A DNA stretch of 43,580 nucleotides. Source: Bacilli bacterium (GTDB lineage: Bacteria; Bacillota_I; Bacilli_A; RFN20; CAG-826). Below are positions 1-7,238 of this stretch, in pieces. The DNA lies in assembly GCA_017626815.1 (NCBI GenBank), contig JAGAHY010000165.1:1-43580 (forward strand), given 5' to 3'. Within the stretch, counting starts at the first letter, position 1. Each line of letters starts with the position of its first letter. Both the position numbers and the translations under genes were made by a program. A model generated the notes under the pieces. That model saw only the letters and a program-made list of their open reading frames with translations, did not search any database and was not told where the DNA came from.

Positions 1-561
1 GACGCGTTGGGCGTCGGTGGCCGCGGTCACATAGTGGGTATTGGTGAGGTTAAGATCCCCATAGCAATATTGGAAGAGCTTATCGGGGACGTTATTCTGC
101 TGGAAGAGGACGACGTAATCATCCGCGTCGAGTTGGTCATCGTCATCATGGCCGGTCGCGGCGAGGTAGAAGTTGCCGAAAGTGAGGGTTGCGGCGAGCT
201 TATAAGGCGCGGCTTTCTTGACGATGGAGGTAAGGCCCGCGTTGGTGGGCAAAATGACGACGTCTTTGCCCGAGGATTCGCTCATATAGGCCGCGACGGA
301 AGCAGGGTCGGCGTTGACTTCGAGGTTCTCGGAGGCGAGGTGGCGGAATAAGCCAACCGCGGGGGCGCCGGCGGGGGTGGCGACTTTGACGTCGAGGGAA
401 TAGGGGGTGACTTCGCTAGAAAGTCCGGTGACTTCGCTAGAAAGCCCGGTCGCTTTGCTTTCCTCGGTGGAAAGTCCGGTGGCTTTGCTATCTTGGGAAG
501 AAGGCGCGCCGCCGCAGGAGGCTAATAGCAACGCTAGGGGTAAGAGGGATAATTTATTCAT
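1..561 (-). CDS. Substrate-binding lipoprotein of an ABC transporter (3' end cut by window edge)
   Basis: I translated this frame directly; it stays open from the ATG at 561 to base 1 (187 residues, no stop). Residues 1-16 form a lipoprotein signal ending in the lipobox LLASC, so Cys16 is probably lipidated and the protein sits on the outer face of the membrane. A short repeated linker (residues 25-51) precedes the binding domain. The stretch DVVILPTNAGLTSIVKK followed by a GNFYLAATG segment resembles COG0715-type nitrate/sulfonate/taurine or thiamine-precursor binding proteins, where this part lines the ligand cleft. The ligand cannot be deduced. An AAAGGAA ribosome site lies nine bases before the ATG. 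The gene diverges from the Crp/Fnr regulator and shares an FNR-like operator with it. The permease and ATPase are presumably beyond the left edge. Family call moderate, lipoprotein call strong. Confidence 0.75.
   Translation of the reverse strand, partial: MNKLSLLPLALLLASCGGAPSSQDSKATGLSTEESKATGLSSEVTGLSSEVTPYSLDVKVATPAGAPAVGLFRHLASENLEVNADPASVAAYMSESSGKDVVILPTNAGLTSIVKKAAPYKLAATLTFGNFYLAATGHDDDDQLDADDYVVLFQQNNVPDKLFQYCYGDLNLTNTHYVTAATDAQRV
409..489 (-). repeat. Tandem repeat encoding SKATGLS / TGLSSEV linker of the lipoprotein
   Basis: Codons 25-51 of the lipoprotein encode two copies of SKATGLS followed by overlapping copies of TGLSSEV. The repeat is a flexible Ser/Thr/Glu-rich tether between the lipidated cysteine and the folded domain, and its DNA repeats are similar enough to vary in number by slippage. 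Confidence 0.7.
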
Positions 562-585
562 GTCTACGTGTTCCTTTATCTTTGC

Positions 586-640
586 AGTGGATATCATAGG
601 CGGATTTGCTATGATTATTCGTGATTAAAATCACGTTTAT
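586..640. promoter_or_regulatory. FNR-like operator between divergent lipoprotein and crp/fnr genes
   Basis: CGTGATTAAAATCACG at 620-635 is a perfect inverted repeat containing GTGAT-N4-ATCAC, close to the FNR consensus TTGAT-N4-ATCAA. On the minus strand a TATGAT -10 box lies at 598-593; counting its last base as -7 puts the start site at 586 and the palindrome centre (627.5) at -41.5, the classical class II activator position, so the lipoprotein gene is probably activated. In the other direction the centre of the palindrome contains TAAAAT (626-631), a -10 candidate seven bases before the regulator ATG at 639, so binding there would block the regulator's own promoter. Positions are seen in the sequence; the regulatory direction is inference. 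Confidence 0.65.
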
Positions 641-1220
641 GAACATTATTCCCTTATTAGACCGCCACCCCGAAATCAAACGCCTGCCCATCCCTTTCTC
701 CAAAGAGCAACTCCTCATTGAGGAAGGAAACGAATGCAAAGGCATCTACTTCGTCATCAAAGGAGAAGTGAAGATCTCTTCCTATTCGTTAGGGGGCAGG
801 GAAATCATCTACAATAGCCTCAAAGCCGGGATGATGTTTGGGAATAACCTGGTCTTTTCCTCCGACAGGCTTTTCCGCGGCCACGTCATCGGGGTCGAAG
901 ACGGGAATCTTATATATATAAGGAAAGAGGATTTGCTTTACCTGTTGCAGAATGACCGAGACTTTCTCGTCGGCTACCTTTCCTACCAAAGCGATTTCGG
1001 TAGGGGTCTTAATGAGAAAATCAAGATCTTGGGCTTGGATAACGCGAAGGAGCGCTTGCTTTACTACCTTAGTGTCCATCATGGGGAGAAAGCGTTTGCC
1101 TCCATAACCGCCTTGGCCGAGGAGCTTTTCTTAAAGCGCGAAACCTTGTCGCGCCTCCTCCATGGCCTACAAAAAGAAGGAATCATTCTCTTAACGCCGC
1201 ACAAAGTGAAACTTTTGTGA
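639..1220 (+). CDS. Crp/Fnr-family transcription regulator
   Basis: A 193-residue protein with an N-terminal cyclic-nucleotide-binding-like beta roll (about residues 15-115; GIYFVIKGEVKI and the following strands) and a C-terminal winged helix. The recognition helix reads RETLSRLLHGLQKEG and keeps the E-x-x-S-R residues with which FNR reads TTGAT half sites, matching the GTGAT half sites just upstream. It lacks the N-terminal cysteine cluster of FNR, so it is not an obvious Fe-S oxygen sensor; the effector is unknown. A GTG at 621 is also in frame, but it lies inside the operator and has no ribosome site; ATG 639 is preferred although it too lacks a Shine-Dalgarno, which fits a leaderless message. 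No terminator separates it from the sigma gene 56 bases downstream, so co-transcription is possible. Confidence 0.85.
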   Translation: MNIIPLLDRHPEIKRLPIPFSKEQLLIEEGNECKGIYFVIKGEVKISSYSLGGREIIYNSLKAGMMFGNNLVFSSDRLFRGHVIGVEDGNLIYIRKEDLLYLLQNDRDFLVGYLSYQSDFGRGLNEKIKILGLDNAKERLLYYLSVHHGEKAFASITALAEELFLKRETLSRLLHGLQKEGIILLTPHKVKLL

Positions 1221-1276
1221 GAAAAAGCGAACGTTTTAGGATGCTGCGTTGTATTAGTGGTTGAAGGGATGAAACG

Positions 1277-1789
1277 ATGAACCTAGACTTATCCGCGATT
1301 CGAAAATTCATGAACAGGGAAGAAAGCGGCGCCGCCTACGTCTACGAGAAGACCAATCGCCTCGTAAAAAGCATTTGCTTCGACGTCCTCCATCAGGACC
1401 AAGACGCCGAAGACGCGATGCTCGACACCTACGCCGCCGTGCTTTCCTCAGGTACCTCCTTTTCCAGCGATAAAGTCTTTCTTTCCTATCTTTGCGTCAG
1501 CGCGAAAAACACATCCCTCAATCTTCTTAAAGCCCGCAAAAACATCGATTCCATCAAAGAAGATGAAGTCGGGGAGGCCGATGTTCCCTTCGAGTCGGGG
1601 ATCCTGGGTAAGGTAGAGTCCTTGCTTAGCCCCGAGGACTATGAACTCGTCACTCTTCACCTATGTAACGACTTGGGCTTTAGGGCCATCGCCCTGATCC
1701 AAGGCGGGACGGCCTCAAGCTGCCGCGGACGTTATTTCCGGGCCATGAAGAAGCTCAAAGGCAACATCGCCAAGGAGGATTACCGATGA
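1277..1789 (+). CDS. ECF-type RNA polymerase sigma factor
   Basis: A 170-residue protein with the two-domain layout of extracytoplasmic-function sigma factors. A region 2-like segment spans about residues 17-58 (YVYEKTNRLVKSICFDVL, then the acidic QDQDAEDAMLDTY core) and a region 4 helix-turn-helix spans about 113-160 (LSPEDYELVTLHL, then SSCRGRYFRAMKKLK). The region 2 part is divergent and no region 1 or 3 is seen. AAGGG lies ten bases before the ATG. The stop codon overlaps the start of the membrane serpin as ATGA, so the two are translationally coupled; genes in that position usually encode the cognate anti-sigma or sensor. Upstream, GAACG (1229) and CGTTGTA (1247) look faintly like an ECF promoter, but the spacing is short. 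Family call firm, target genes unknown. Confidence 0.82.
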   Translation: MNLDLSAIRKFMNREESGAAYVYEKTNRLVKSICFDVLHQDQDAEDAMLDTYAAVLSSGTSFSSDKVFLSYLCVSAKNTSLNLLKARKNIDSIKEDEVGEADVPFESGILGKVESLLSPEDYELVTLHLCNDLGFRAIALIQGGTASSCRGRYFRAMKKLKGNIAKEDYR

Positions 1790-3348
1790 ACTTAGCAAAC
1801 GCGATTAAGAAACAATACGTCACCCGCACCAGCGTCAGAACCGATACCCGTGGTTTTTTGGATAGGATGGGAATACCCACCAAAAGCGACAAGAAAGTGC
1901 GCAAGTACAAGAATATTGCCCGCCGCGTGGCCATTTGGGTGCCGGTAGGGGCTATGTCTGGGGCGGTTTTGGTCTTCGCCGGCGCCGTTTTCGCCACAAT
2001 GGTCCGCTTCAAAACCAATAGTATCTCCAACCAAGTGACTTATACCTTGGCTCAGCGTCACGAACTCGAAGAATCGACCTATCGCCCGTTAAACCGCATC
2101 GAATACGTCTCCCAAGGCTTTGAACGGAAAGAAGTCGCTGTGGAATATACCCACGCGGTCAACGAATTCGCCTACAAGCTTTCTGGCGCGGTGAATTTAA
2201 ACGAGAACGCCATATTCTCTCCCTTGGCGTCTTATATCGGCTTAGATTTGCTTTCTCATGCCGGGGACGATGCTTCCAGCGCGATTTATGAATCCGTCCT
2301 TGGCGATGAGACAATCCGCGACGAAAACTACGCGAACATGCTGCGGACAAATTTCTTTGTAACAGAGAATGGCTCCACGCAGATCTATAACGGCGTGTTC
2401 TTTAACGTCGACCGTCCAAGCATCACCCCGAAACAGGAATATGTCAATTTCCTGACCTCGAGGAAAACCGAAGCCTATCAAGCATCCTTCAAAAATGACT
2501 TAGGGAGGATGGCGGCTTGGGCCAATGACCTCATGGGTGAGCGGATGCTTGATCCAGATTCCTTCGACGTGAGCGAGGAAACCGCGTTGTTCCAATTGAC
2601 CTTGGCCAATTTCAAAGCCAAGTGGCAGACCCCGTTTAAGAAAGAGAATTCCGGCATCCGGACGTTCTATGGAAAGAACAAAACCAACTCGGTCAATTTC
2701 ATGAACCATATCTATAGCGGATATGTTGTATACAATTCATCGGAACGTCCATTCCAAGAGAATATCCCTCTGTGCAAAGGGGCTTACGAATACGAGAAAT
2801 ATTTCTCCGTCTATGATCGTTACCATAATGGTTACAGCGTCCAATACCTCGTGCCGAAGTCCGAAGACGATTTCATCCTCGATGTCCTAAGTGACGTCAA
2901 TTTCCTCGAGGAGAATCCGGATAACTATTATTTCGTCGCCGAAGCCGATGATAGCCGTAAAGAGGTTTTCACCGGGTATAACCCAATCGTCCGAATCGAC
3001 GTACCGACGTTCAAGATCCAAAAGACCTTGGATTTGGTGCAAAGTTATGAGGATATCGGTTTGGGCCGTCTATTTGAAAAGACGACCGATAACCATGTCC
3101 TAGGCAAGGCGATTAACGGAGAGGAAGTCTACGGATCCTATTTGGAGAGCGCGAAACAAATATCCTCGATTGAATTCGATGAGCAGGGAACCGTGGCTCA
3201 AACCATCCAAATCCACGCTGGAGGTGCGGGCGCCGCCGCGCCGTACTATGGGGATGGGTTACATGTCGTCCTCAATCAGCCGTTTGTCTACGTAATCCAT
3301 GATCCAAACGGTTTGCCATTATACATTGGTTCGGTCATGGACTTATAA
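1786..3348 (+). CDS. Membrane-anchored serpin, probable sensor or regulator for the adjacent sigma factor
   Basis: A 520-residue protein: a basic cytoplasmic stretch (1-48), one transmembrane helix (about 49-71), a linker, then a serpin fold from about 110 to the end. Serpin hallmarks are IFSPLASYIGLDLLSHAG (helix B), FKAKWQTPF, VRIDVPTFKIQKTLDLVQ, and the reactive-loop region starting EFDEQGT near residue 463, followed by the LNQPFVYVIHD strand and YIGSV. The loop (about 466-486) runs E-Q-G-T-V-A-Q-T then Gly/Ala-rich: the P15 Gly and P14 Thr expected of an inhibitory hinge are present, but the P12-P9 alanine run is only partly kept (AQTI). Serpins are suicide protease inhibitors; one tethered outside the cell and coupled to a sigma factor could report protease attack. 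The short N-terminus does not match a known anti-sigma domain that I recognise. Serpin call strong, signalling role inferred. Confidence 0.85.
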   Translation: MNLANAIKKQYVTRTSVRTDTRGFLDRMGIPTKSDKKVRKYKNIARRVAIWVPVGAMSGAVLVFAGAVFATMVRFKTNSISNQVTYTLAQRHELEESTYRPLNRIEYVSQGFERKEVAVEYTHAVNEFAYKLSGAVNLNENAIFSPLASYIGLDLLSHAGDDASSAIYESVLGDETIRDENYANMLRTNFFVTENGSTQIYNGVFFNVDRPSITPKQEYVNFLTSRKTEAYQASFKNDLGRMAAWANDLMGERMLDPDSFDVSEETALFQLTLANFKAKWQTPFKKENSGIRTFYGKNKTNSVNFMNHIYSGYVVYNSSERPFQENIPLCKGAYEYEKYFSVYDRYHNGYSVQYLVPKSEDDFILDVLSDVNFLEENPDNYYFVAEADDSRKEVFTGYNPIVRIDVPTFKIQKTLDLVQSYEDIGLGRLFEKTTDNHVLGKAINGEEVYGSYLESAKQISSIEFDEQGTVAQTIQIHAGGAGAAAPYYGDGLHVVLNQPFVYVIHDPNGLPLYIGSVMDL

Positions 3349-3373
3349 TCAAGCTCGCAATAAACAGAAGCAT

Positions 3374-3401
3374 AAGCCATCGATACGTCGATGGCTTTTT
3401 T
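3374..3401 (+). terminator. Rho-independent terminator after the serpin gene
   Basis: The stem AAGCCATCGA / TCGATGGCTT with loop TACG is followed by five T residues, 26 bases after the serpin stop. Confidence 0.9.
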
Positions 3402-4299
3402 AAATGACGAATAATGTCTCAAATAAAAGCAGTAAGCTAATCCTTATAAATAATATAAATAAGGTACGCGCGCGAGGACAGCATAGAGCGATGAAGCCAA
3501 GGCATGATGTCCAAGCGGCAGCCCATGACTCGCGATGGAATACGATCAATGCGCTTTGAATGGTTTTCCTTTTGACCAAGGCTAAATAGCAAAGAGCAAA
3601 TGAAACCTCAAAGTCAATTTATATAGAATATTGTCGTTTTAGTAGTTTTTTCGTATTCACACCCTGTGAATAACTCGGGCATATCTTTGTGAATTTGGTT
3701 GAATCCACGATTATGAATACGTTCTAAAACATACGATAATAAGCCGTTTTCTACTCATTTACTTAACATAATGGACATTATGCGAAGTTATGTATTTATG
3801 CTCAATTCCTTAGTTTCCAACTACTAAATGAAAATAGTTTTGTTCCGTCAATAAAAAATGGGTATACCCGTACCCTACAACTACAAAAACCATATTTATA
3901 TGTCCCCTTAGTCTCACTTGTGGGCCGATGACCATGTTTGCCCTATGACGTTCTATGGTCATCCAGCTAGACGTTAAGAACCGTTTACGACGATCCCTTT
4001 GGTTTTCTTTGGACCGGGATTCTGCGCCTCTTCAATCTCCTAACAAGGGCATTTCTAGGCGAATAAATTGACAATTTAATGTCATAAATTCTGACATGCT
4101 ATGCGCTTTAATGCCCCTATTAATCGTCCATGTCACCCCTTCTGAACTGCCTTTTCCTCAATTACGAATACTCGATGGATTCTACTTTTATTCGAACCAC
4201 TCCTTTCACCCCTACCGCTCCTTCTTTTCTGTTTCACGGGCAAATACTCGCCCTGCCCCAAAATCACGCTCATTTTGCCTTTGACAAAGTTTTAGGGGC
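3402..4299. other. Long AT-rich convergent gap with several palindromes, no recognisable gene
   Basis: No frame here looks coding; two short plus-strand frames at 4096-4318 have no ribosome site and no recognisable product. The stretch holds many inverted repeats: a possible two-level fold at 3471-3534 (CGCGAG/CTCGCG outside GGACAGCAT/ATGATGTCC), TATTCACA-CCC-TGTGAATA (3654-3672), CATAATG-GA-CATTATG (3767-3782), GGGTATACCC (3860-3869), GATGACCAT/ATGGTCATC (3927-3963), and alternating TGACA/TGTCA/TGACA (4069-4096). Which of these are functional is unknown. The gap is long for one between two converging terminators. Confidence 0.5.
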
Positions 4300-4323
4300 A
4301 AAAAGAAAAGGGGCTTAACCCCT
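4300..4323 (-). terminator. Terminator of the yqeG-rsfS operon
   Basis: On the minus strand AGGGG-TTAAG-CCCCT is followed by TTTCTTTTT. The stem overlaps the rsfS stop codon. Confidence 0.8.
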
Positions 4324-4684
4324 ATTCCAATTCGGCTTTGTGATGCTTGTTTTTGATGCGTTCGAGGAGTTCCTCAAGGTTGATCATTCTGCGGTTTCCG
4401 GGCAGCATCAGGTGCACGAGGACGTCTTGTCCTTGGACGATGACCCAGCCGGAATCTGGCTCGCCTTCTTTGACGCTGACTTCGATCTTGTTCTTGTATA
4501 ATTCGTCTTCTAATTGGTCCATATAGGCCCCTAAGGAACGGGGGTTGGAACAGGTCGCAATCACGATATAGGACGCGAACGGGGACGTCTCAGCGACATC
4601 GATTACGGCCACGTCTTCCGCTTTCTTCTCGTCGAGGAAATGCCGGACGACGTTAAGTTCTTTGATGGTGTCTTGATCGATCAT
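4322..4684 (-). CDS. rsfS: Ribosomal silencing factor RsfS
   Basis: A 120-residue protein with the YbeB/RsfS/Iojap nucleotidyltransferase-like fold: the DVAETSPFASYIVIATCSN segment and the VKEGEPDSGWVIVQGQDVLVH segment with a family-typical Trp-Val. It binds ribosomal protein uL14 and blocks subunit joining when nutrients are scarce. It is the last gene of the ribosome-assembly/NAD operon; its start overlaps the nadD-yqeK stop by four bases (ATGA). The family is usually 105-120 residues, so it is full length. The Bacillus gene yqeM, which normally follows, is absent. Confidence 0.93.
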   Translation of the reverse strand: MIDQDTIKELNVVRHFLDEKKAEDVAVIDVAETSPFASYIVIATCSNPRSLGAYMDQLEDELYKNKIEVSVKEGEPDSGWVIVQGQDVLVHLMLPGNRRMINLEELLERIKNKHHKAELE

Positions 4685-5784
4685 TGGTCTTCTCCTAAAT
4701 ATAAGTCGAAACAGGCTTTGGTGAGGGGGTTGTCCACGGAATAGCCCTTCGAGAAGAGGTAATCCCGGTTGGCCGAGAGCACGGACATGAAGCCAACATA
4801 GTAATTCCGGAAGCAGGCATCGATGAGCTTTCGGGAGTCGAATCCCCTTAAGGGATCGATTTTATCGGTGCTGTAGATGATTTTGGACAAGGGAGGCATG
4901 TGTGCCGCGCCGGTCGCGTGGCTTTTGATGGCCTCGAGGATCTCGGGGTCTTTGATGCCGAACACCGTCTCCGCGAGGTAACTGCCCACGAACTGGTGAT
5001 AGGTCCATGAGGGATAATCCACATATTCGGGGAAATGTTCCTTCATGATTTTCTTCGCGGTGTCGGAATCGGTATTCTTGCCTAAATCATGGAGTAAGCC
5101 CGCCGAGTAAGCTTTGCGGCAATCCGGCAGTTTATTCCTCATGGCCACGTTATAGGCCAAATTGGCCACGGATACGCTATGCTGCAGGCGGTGAGGCGTC
5201 AGCATTTCCTTGAGTTTGGCCATGTAATAGATGCCCTCTTTCTCGATATAGTCGCGTATGGCTAAGGGAATATCGAGGTCGACGAGGTTGCGGACCTTGG
5301 TGGAGGACACCGGGCCAGAGCCTTCGTAGGGAAGGCGCTGCATGTGGAATTGGCTTAGGACCTTGTCGTCGATGGCCACGTCGGGCCTAGAGACATATAG
5401 CGGGGTCACGTATTTGACGATTTCCTCCGCGTCTTTCCAGCGTGGGAAGGAATTGACTTCGTCGGCGCCGATGAGGAGATAAAGCTTGCGGTTTTTGTGT
5501 TTGTTGGCCATGTGGCGGACCAAGTCGATGGAATAGGAATATTCGGCGCGGCTGCGCATCTCGAACAAGTCGATGAAAAACGCGGGCGAGCCGTCTTTCT
5601 TCAAAGCCAGCTGGAGCATTTCCAGGCGTTGTTTGGGGGTGGCCGCCGGGGTCTTCCACCGCGGCGTGCGGGCCGGCACGAAAACGACGTCTGCGTTGAG
5701 CATCATGGAAGCCGCCCTCGCGATGCGGAGGTGGCCGTTATGGATGGGGTCAAAAGACCCACCGTAGATGATCAGCGATTCCAT
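4681..5784 (-). CDS. nadD: NadD-YqeK fusion: nicotinate-mononucleotide adenylyltransferase plus HD-domain Ap4A hydrolase
   Basis: A 367-residue two-domain protein. Residues 1-190 are NadD: GGSFDPIHNGHL contains the HxGH nucleotide-binding motif and SSTKVRNL is the ISSTxIR-like motif near the end. This domain makes deamido-NAD from nicotinate mononucleotide. Residues 195-367 are a YqeK-type HD phosphohydrolase: HRLQHSVSV, then LLHDLGKN supplies the HD pair, with a later HQFVGSYLAE helix and DKIDPLRG; the YqeK family splits diadenosine tetraphosphate. In Bacillus these are two adjacent genes, nadD and yqeK; here they are one frame with no stop between them. Fused forms occur, to my knowledge, in Mollicutes relatives. 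The start at 5784 shares a base with the yhbY stop. Confidence 0.93.
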   Translation of the reverse strand: MESLIIYGGSFDPIHNGHLRIARAASMMLNADVVFVPARTPRWKTPAATPKQRLEMLQLALKKDGSPAFFIDLFEMRSRAEYSYSIDLVRHMANKHKNRKLYLLIGADEVNSFPRWKDAEEIVKYVTPLYVSRPDVAIDDKVLSQFHMQRLPYEGSGPVSSTKVRNLVDLDIPLAIRDYIEKEGIYYMAKLKEMLTPHRLQHSVSVANLAYNVAMRNKLPDCRKAYSAGLLHDLGKNTDSDTAKKIMKEHFPEYVDYPSWTYHQFVGSYLAETVFGIKDPEILEAIKSHATGAAHMPPLSKIIYSTDKIDPLRGFDSRKLIDACFRNYYVGFMSVLSANRDYLFSKGYSVDNPLTKACFDLYLGEDQ

Positions 5785-6098
5785 TAGCGTACCAATTCGA
5801 TGACGGGGTTCTTCTGGCTTCTGCGGTATAAGACGATGACGCGTCCGATGATCTGGACGATATCGGCGCGCAGGCGCGTCTCGAGGATATGGGCCACTTC
5901 CTGCGGCGTGGAGGTCGCGTTTTGAAGCAATCCGACTTTGATGAGTTCCTTCGCCTCCAAGGCTTTGTCGATGAGCATCAGGAAGCCTTCGTCCACTTCC
6001 GCCTTGCCTAAGAGATAACGTTGGGAAATGGGGTTGGCGAGGGATTTTAATTGTGCCTTTTGGCGCGGGTTGAGGGTGGTTTTGTATTCGTTGAGCAT
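5784..6098 (-). CDS. yhbY: RNA-binding protein YhbY (CRM domain)
   Basis: A 104-residue protein matching the small ribosome-associated CRM-domain family: LNPRQKAQLKSLAN, the LLGKAEVDEGF turn, LIKVGLLQNAT, and a final strand VIGRVIVLYRRS. Family members bind pre-50S ribosomal RNA. Its place between yqeH and nadD is the conserved Firmicutes order. It starts three bases after the yqeH stop and ends at the nadD start, so it lies inside a tightly coupled operon. Confidence 0.92.
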   Translation of the reverse strand: MLNEYKTTLNPRQKAQLKSLANPISQRYLLGKAEVDEGFLMLIDKALEAKELIKVGLLQNATSTPQEVAHILETRLRADIVQIIGRVIVLYRRSQKNPVIELVR

Positions 6099-6101
6099 AG
6101 A

Positions 6102-7238
6102 TTATCTGATTTTGGATCTGGTGGTGTAGATGGCGACGTTTTTGGGCGTGAAGATGCGCCAGACTTGGGCGTTGCCCTCGAACTTGAGCCAGCCTAAGCC
6201 GGCGATGCCGATGTCGCGGGGGCCCGATTCCTCGACGGAAAGATCGAAGGCATCGAAGTCGCTGGAGGACACGATGAAGGGGCTGGCGGGGGTAAGCGCG
6301 CCCGTGGCGGCCTTGCGGAGCATGAATTCCTCCGCCCTGCCGGCGCGGATTTTAACAAGACTCACGCCTTTTGCAAAGTAGGCTTTCACCTCCTGCTTGT
6401 TTCCCTCCCTAAGTTCGATGCGGGCGACGCCGCCGATGAGGAGGCAATCTCCCTTGTCGAGGGTGTGCACACGCGCCTTGACGGGTTCATCCGGCATGAC
6501 GACGCGGGCGCCTTCCATATCGAGTTTGGAAACGATGGAGTTATCCACGGGGATGCCCGGGGTCTCGTACATGTAGGTCGAGGTGTCGAGGGGAATCTGC
6601 ATGACCTTCAACGAGGTTCCGGGGTAATTGGAACTGGTGATGGCCTTGCTGGAATTGTTCTGGTAGGAATGCAACAGCGAGTAGATGAGCTGCGTCTTTC
6701 CCGCGCCGACGGCGCCTAAGACATAGACGTCATGGCGTTTTCTGCGGCTTTCGATCTCGTCGAAGATCTTGGACGAGTCGCTGAACGAGGTCAACGAGGT
6801 GAGGATCACGTCGTCGTGGGTGACTTTGAGCCTGGCGTTGCGGGCGCGGTGGGCGACGTATTCGCGCAAAGCGTCGTCGCTATAATCCTTGGGGAGAAGG
6901 TCGCGCTTGTTGGCGACGATGAGCATGTTGAGGCCTTCGATGATCTCGGTGACCTCGGGAACGAAGGAGTTCTCAAAGGAGAACAAGTCTACGACATAGA
7001 CGATAAGCGCGTCGCTGGCTTCCGCGTCCTCAAGCATCGAAAGGTAGTCTTCCGAGACCTTTGGGGTGCGCGGCATGAAGTTATAGCGCGACTCTTCAAA
7101 GCATTTGTTGCAGAAAAGGACGCGCGCCGTGGGATTGCTGAGCACGTTTTTGTCGATATAGCCCTCCGCGTGGGGGTCGTCCCCTTGCAGAATGACGCCG
7201 CAGTTATGGCAACGGCGAACAATATTTAGGATACTCAT
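6102..7238 (-). CDS. yqeH: Ribosome biogenesis GTPase YqeH
   Basis: A 378-residue protein with an N-terminal zinc finger (CHNCG, then CNKC) and a circularly permuted GTPase domain in which NKRD (G4) precedes the P-loop GAVGAGKT (G1), a G2 threonine in YPGTSL, and ETPG (G3). YqeH helps assemble the 30S subunit. A TTG at 7256 is in frame, but the segment between it and ATG 7238 is itself a strong ribosome site (GGGAGGT six bases before the ATG), so the ATG is the real start. It overlaps the yqeG stop by four bases. Confidence 0.95.
   Translation of the reverse strand: MSILNIVRRCHNCGVILQGDDPHAEGYIDKNVLSNPTARVLFCNKCFEESRYNFMPRTPKVSEDYLSMLEDAEASDALIVYVVDLFSFENSFVPEVTEIIEGLNMLIVANKRDLLPKDYSDDALREYVAHRARNARLKVTHDDVILTSLTSFSDSSKIFDEIESRRKRHDVYVLGAVGAGKTQLIYSLLHSYQNNSSKAITSSNYPGTSLKVMQIPLDTSTYMYETPGIPVDNSIVSKLDMEGARVVMPDEPVKARVHTLDKGDCLLIGGVARIELREGNKQEVKAYFAKGVSLVKIRAGRAEEFMLRKAATGALTPASPFIVSSSDFDAFDLSVEESGPRDIGIAGLGWLKFEGNAQVWRIFTPKNVAIYTTRSKIR

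Noticed and set aside
3480-3512. Resemblance to signal recognition particle RNA (GAAGCCAAGGCA)
   Set aside because: The conserved symmetric and asymmetric loop bases of the SRP RNA domain IV are missing.
3654-3672. Possible CRP site
   Set aside because: The half sites are in the reverse order (TCACA then TGTGA) with a three-base spacer.
3690-3706. tRNA T-loop look-alike (GGTTGAATCC)
   Set aside because: No acceptor, D or anticodon arms around it.
4096-4318. Two overlapping small plus-strand frames
   Set aside because: No Shine-Dalgarno, odd composition, and they run into the rsfS terminator.
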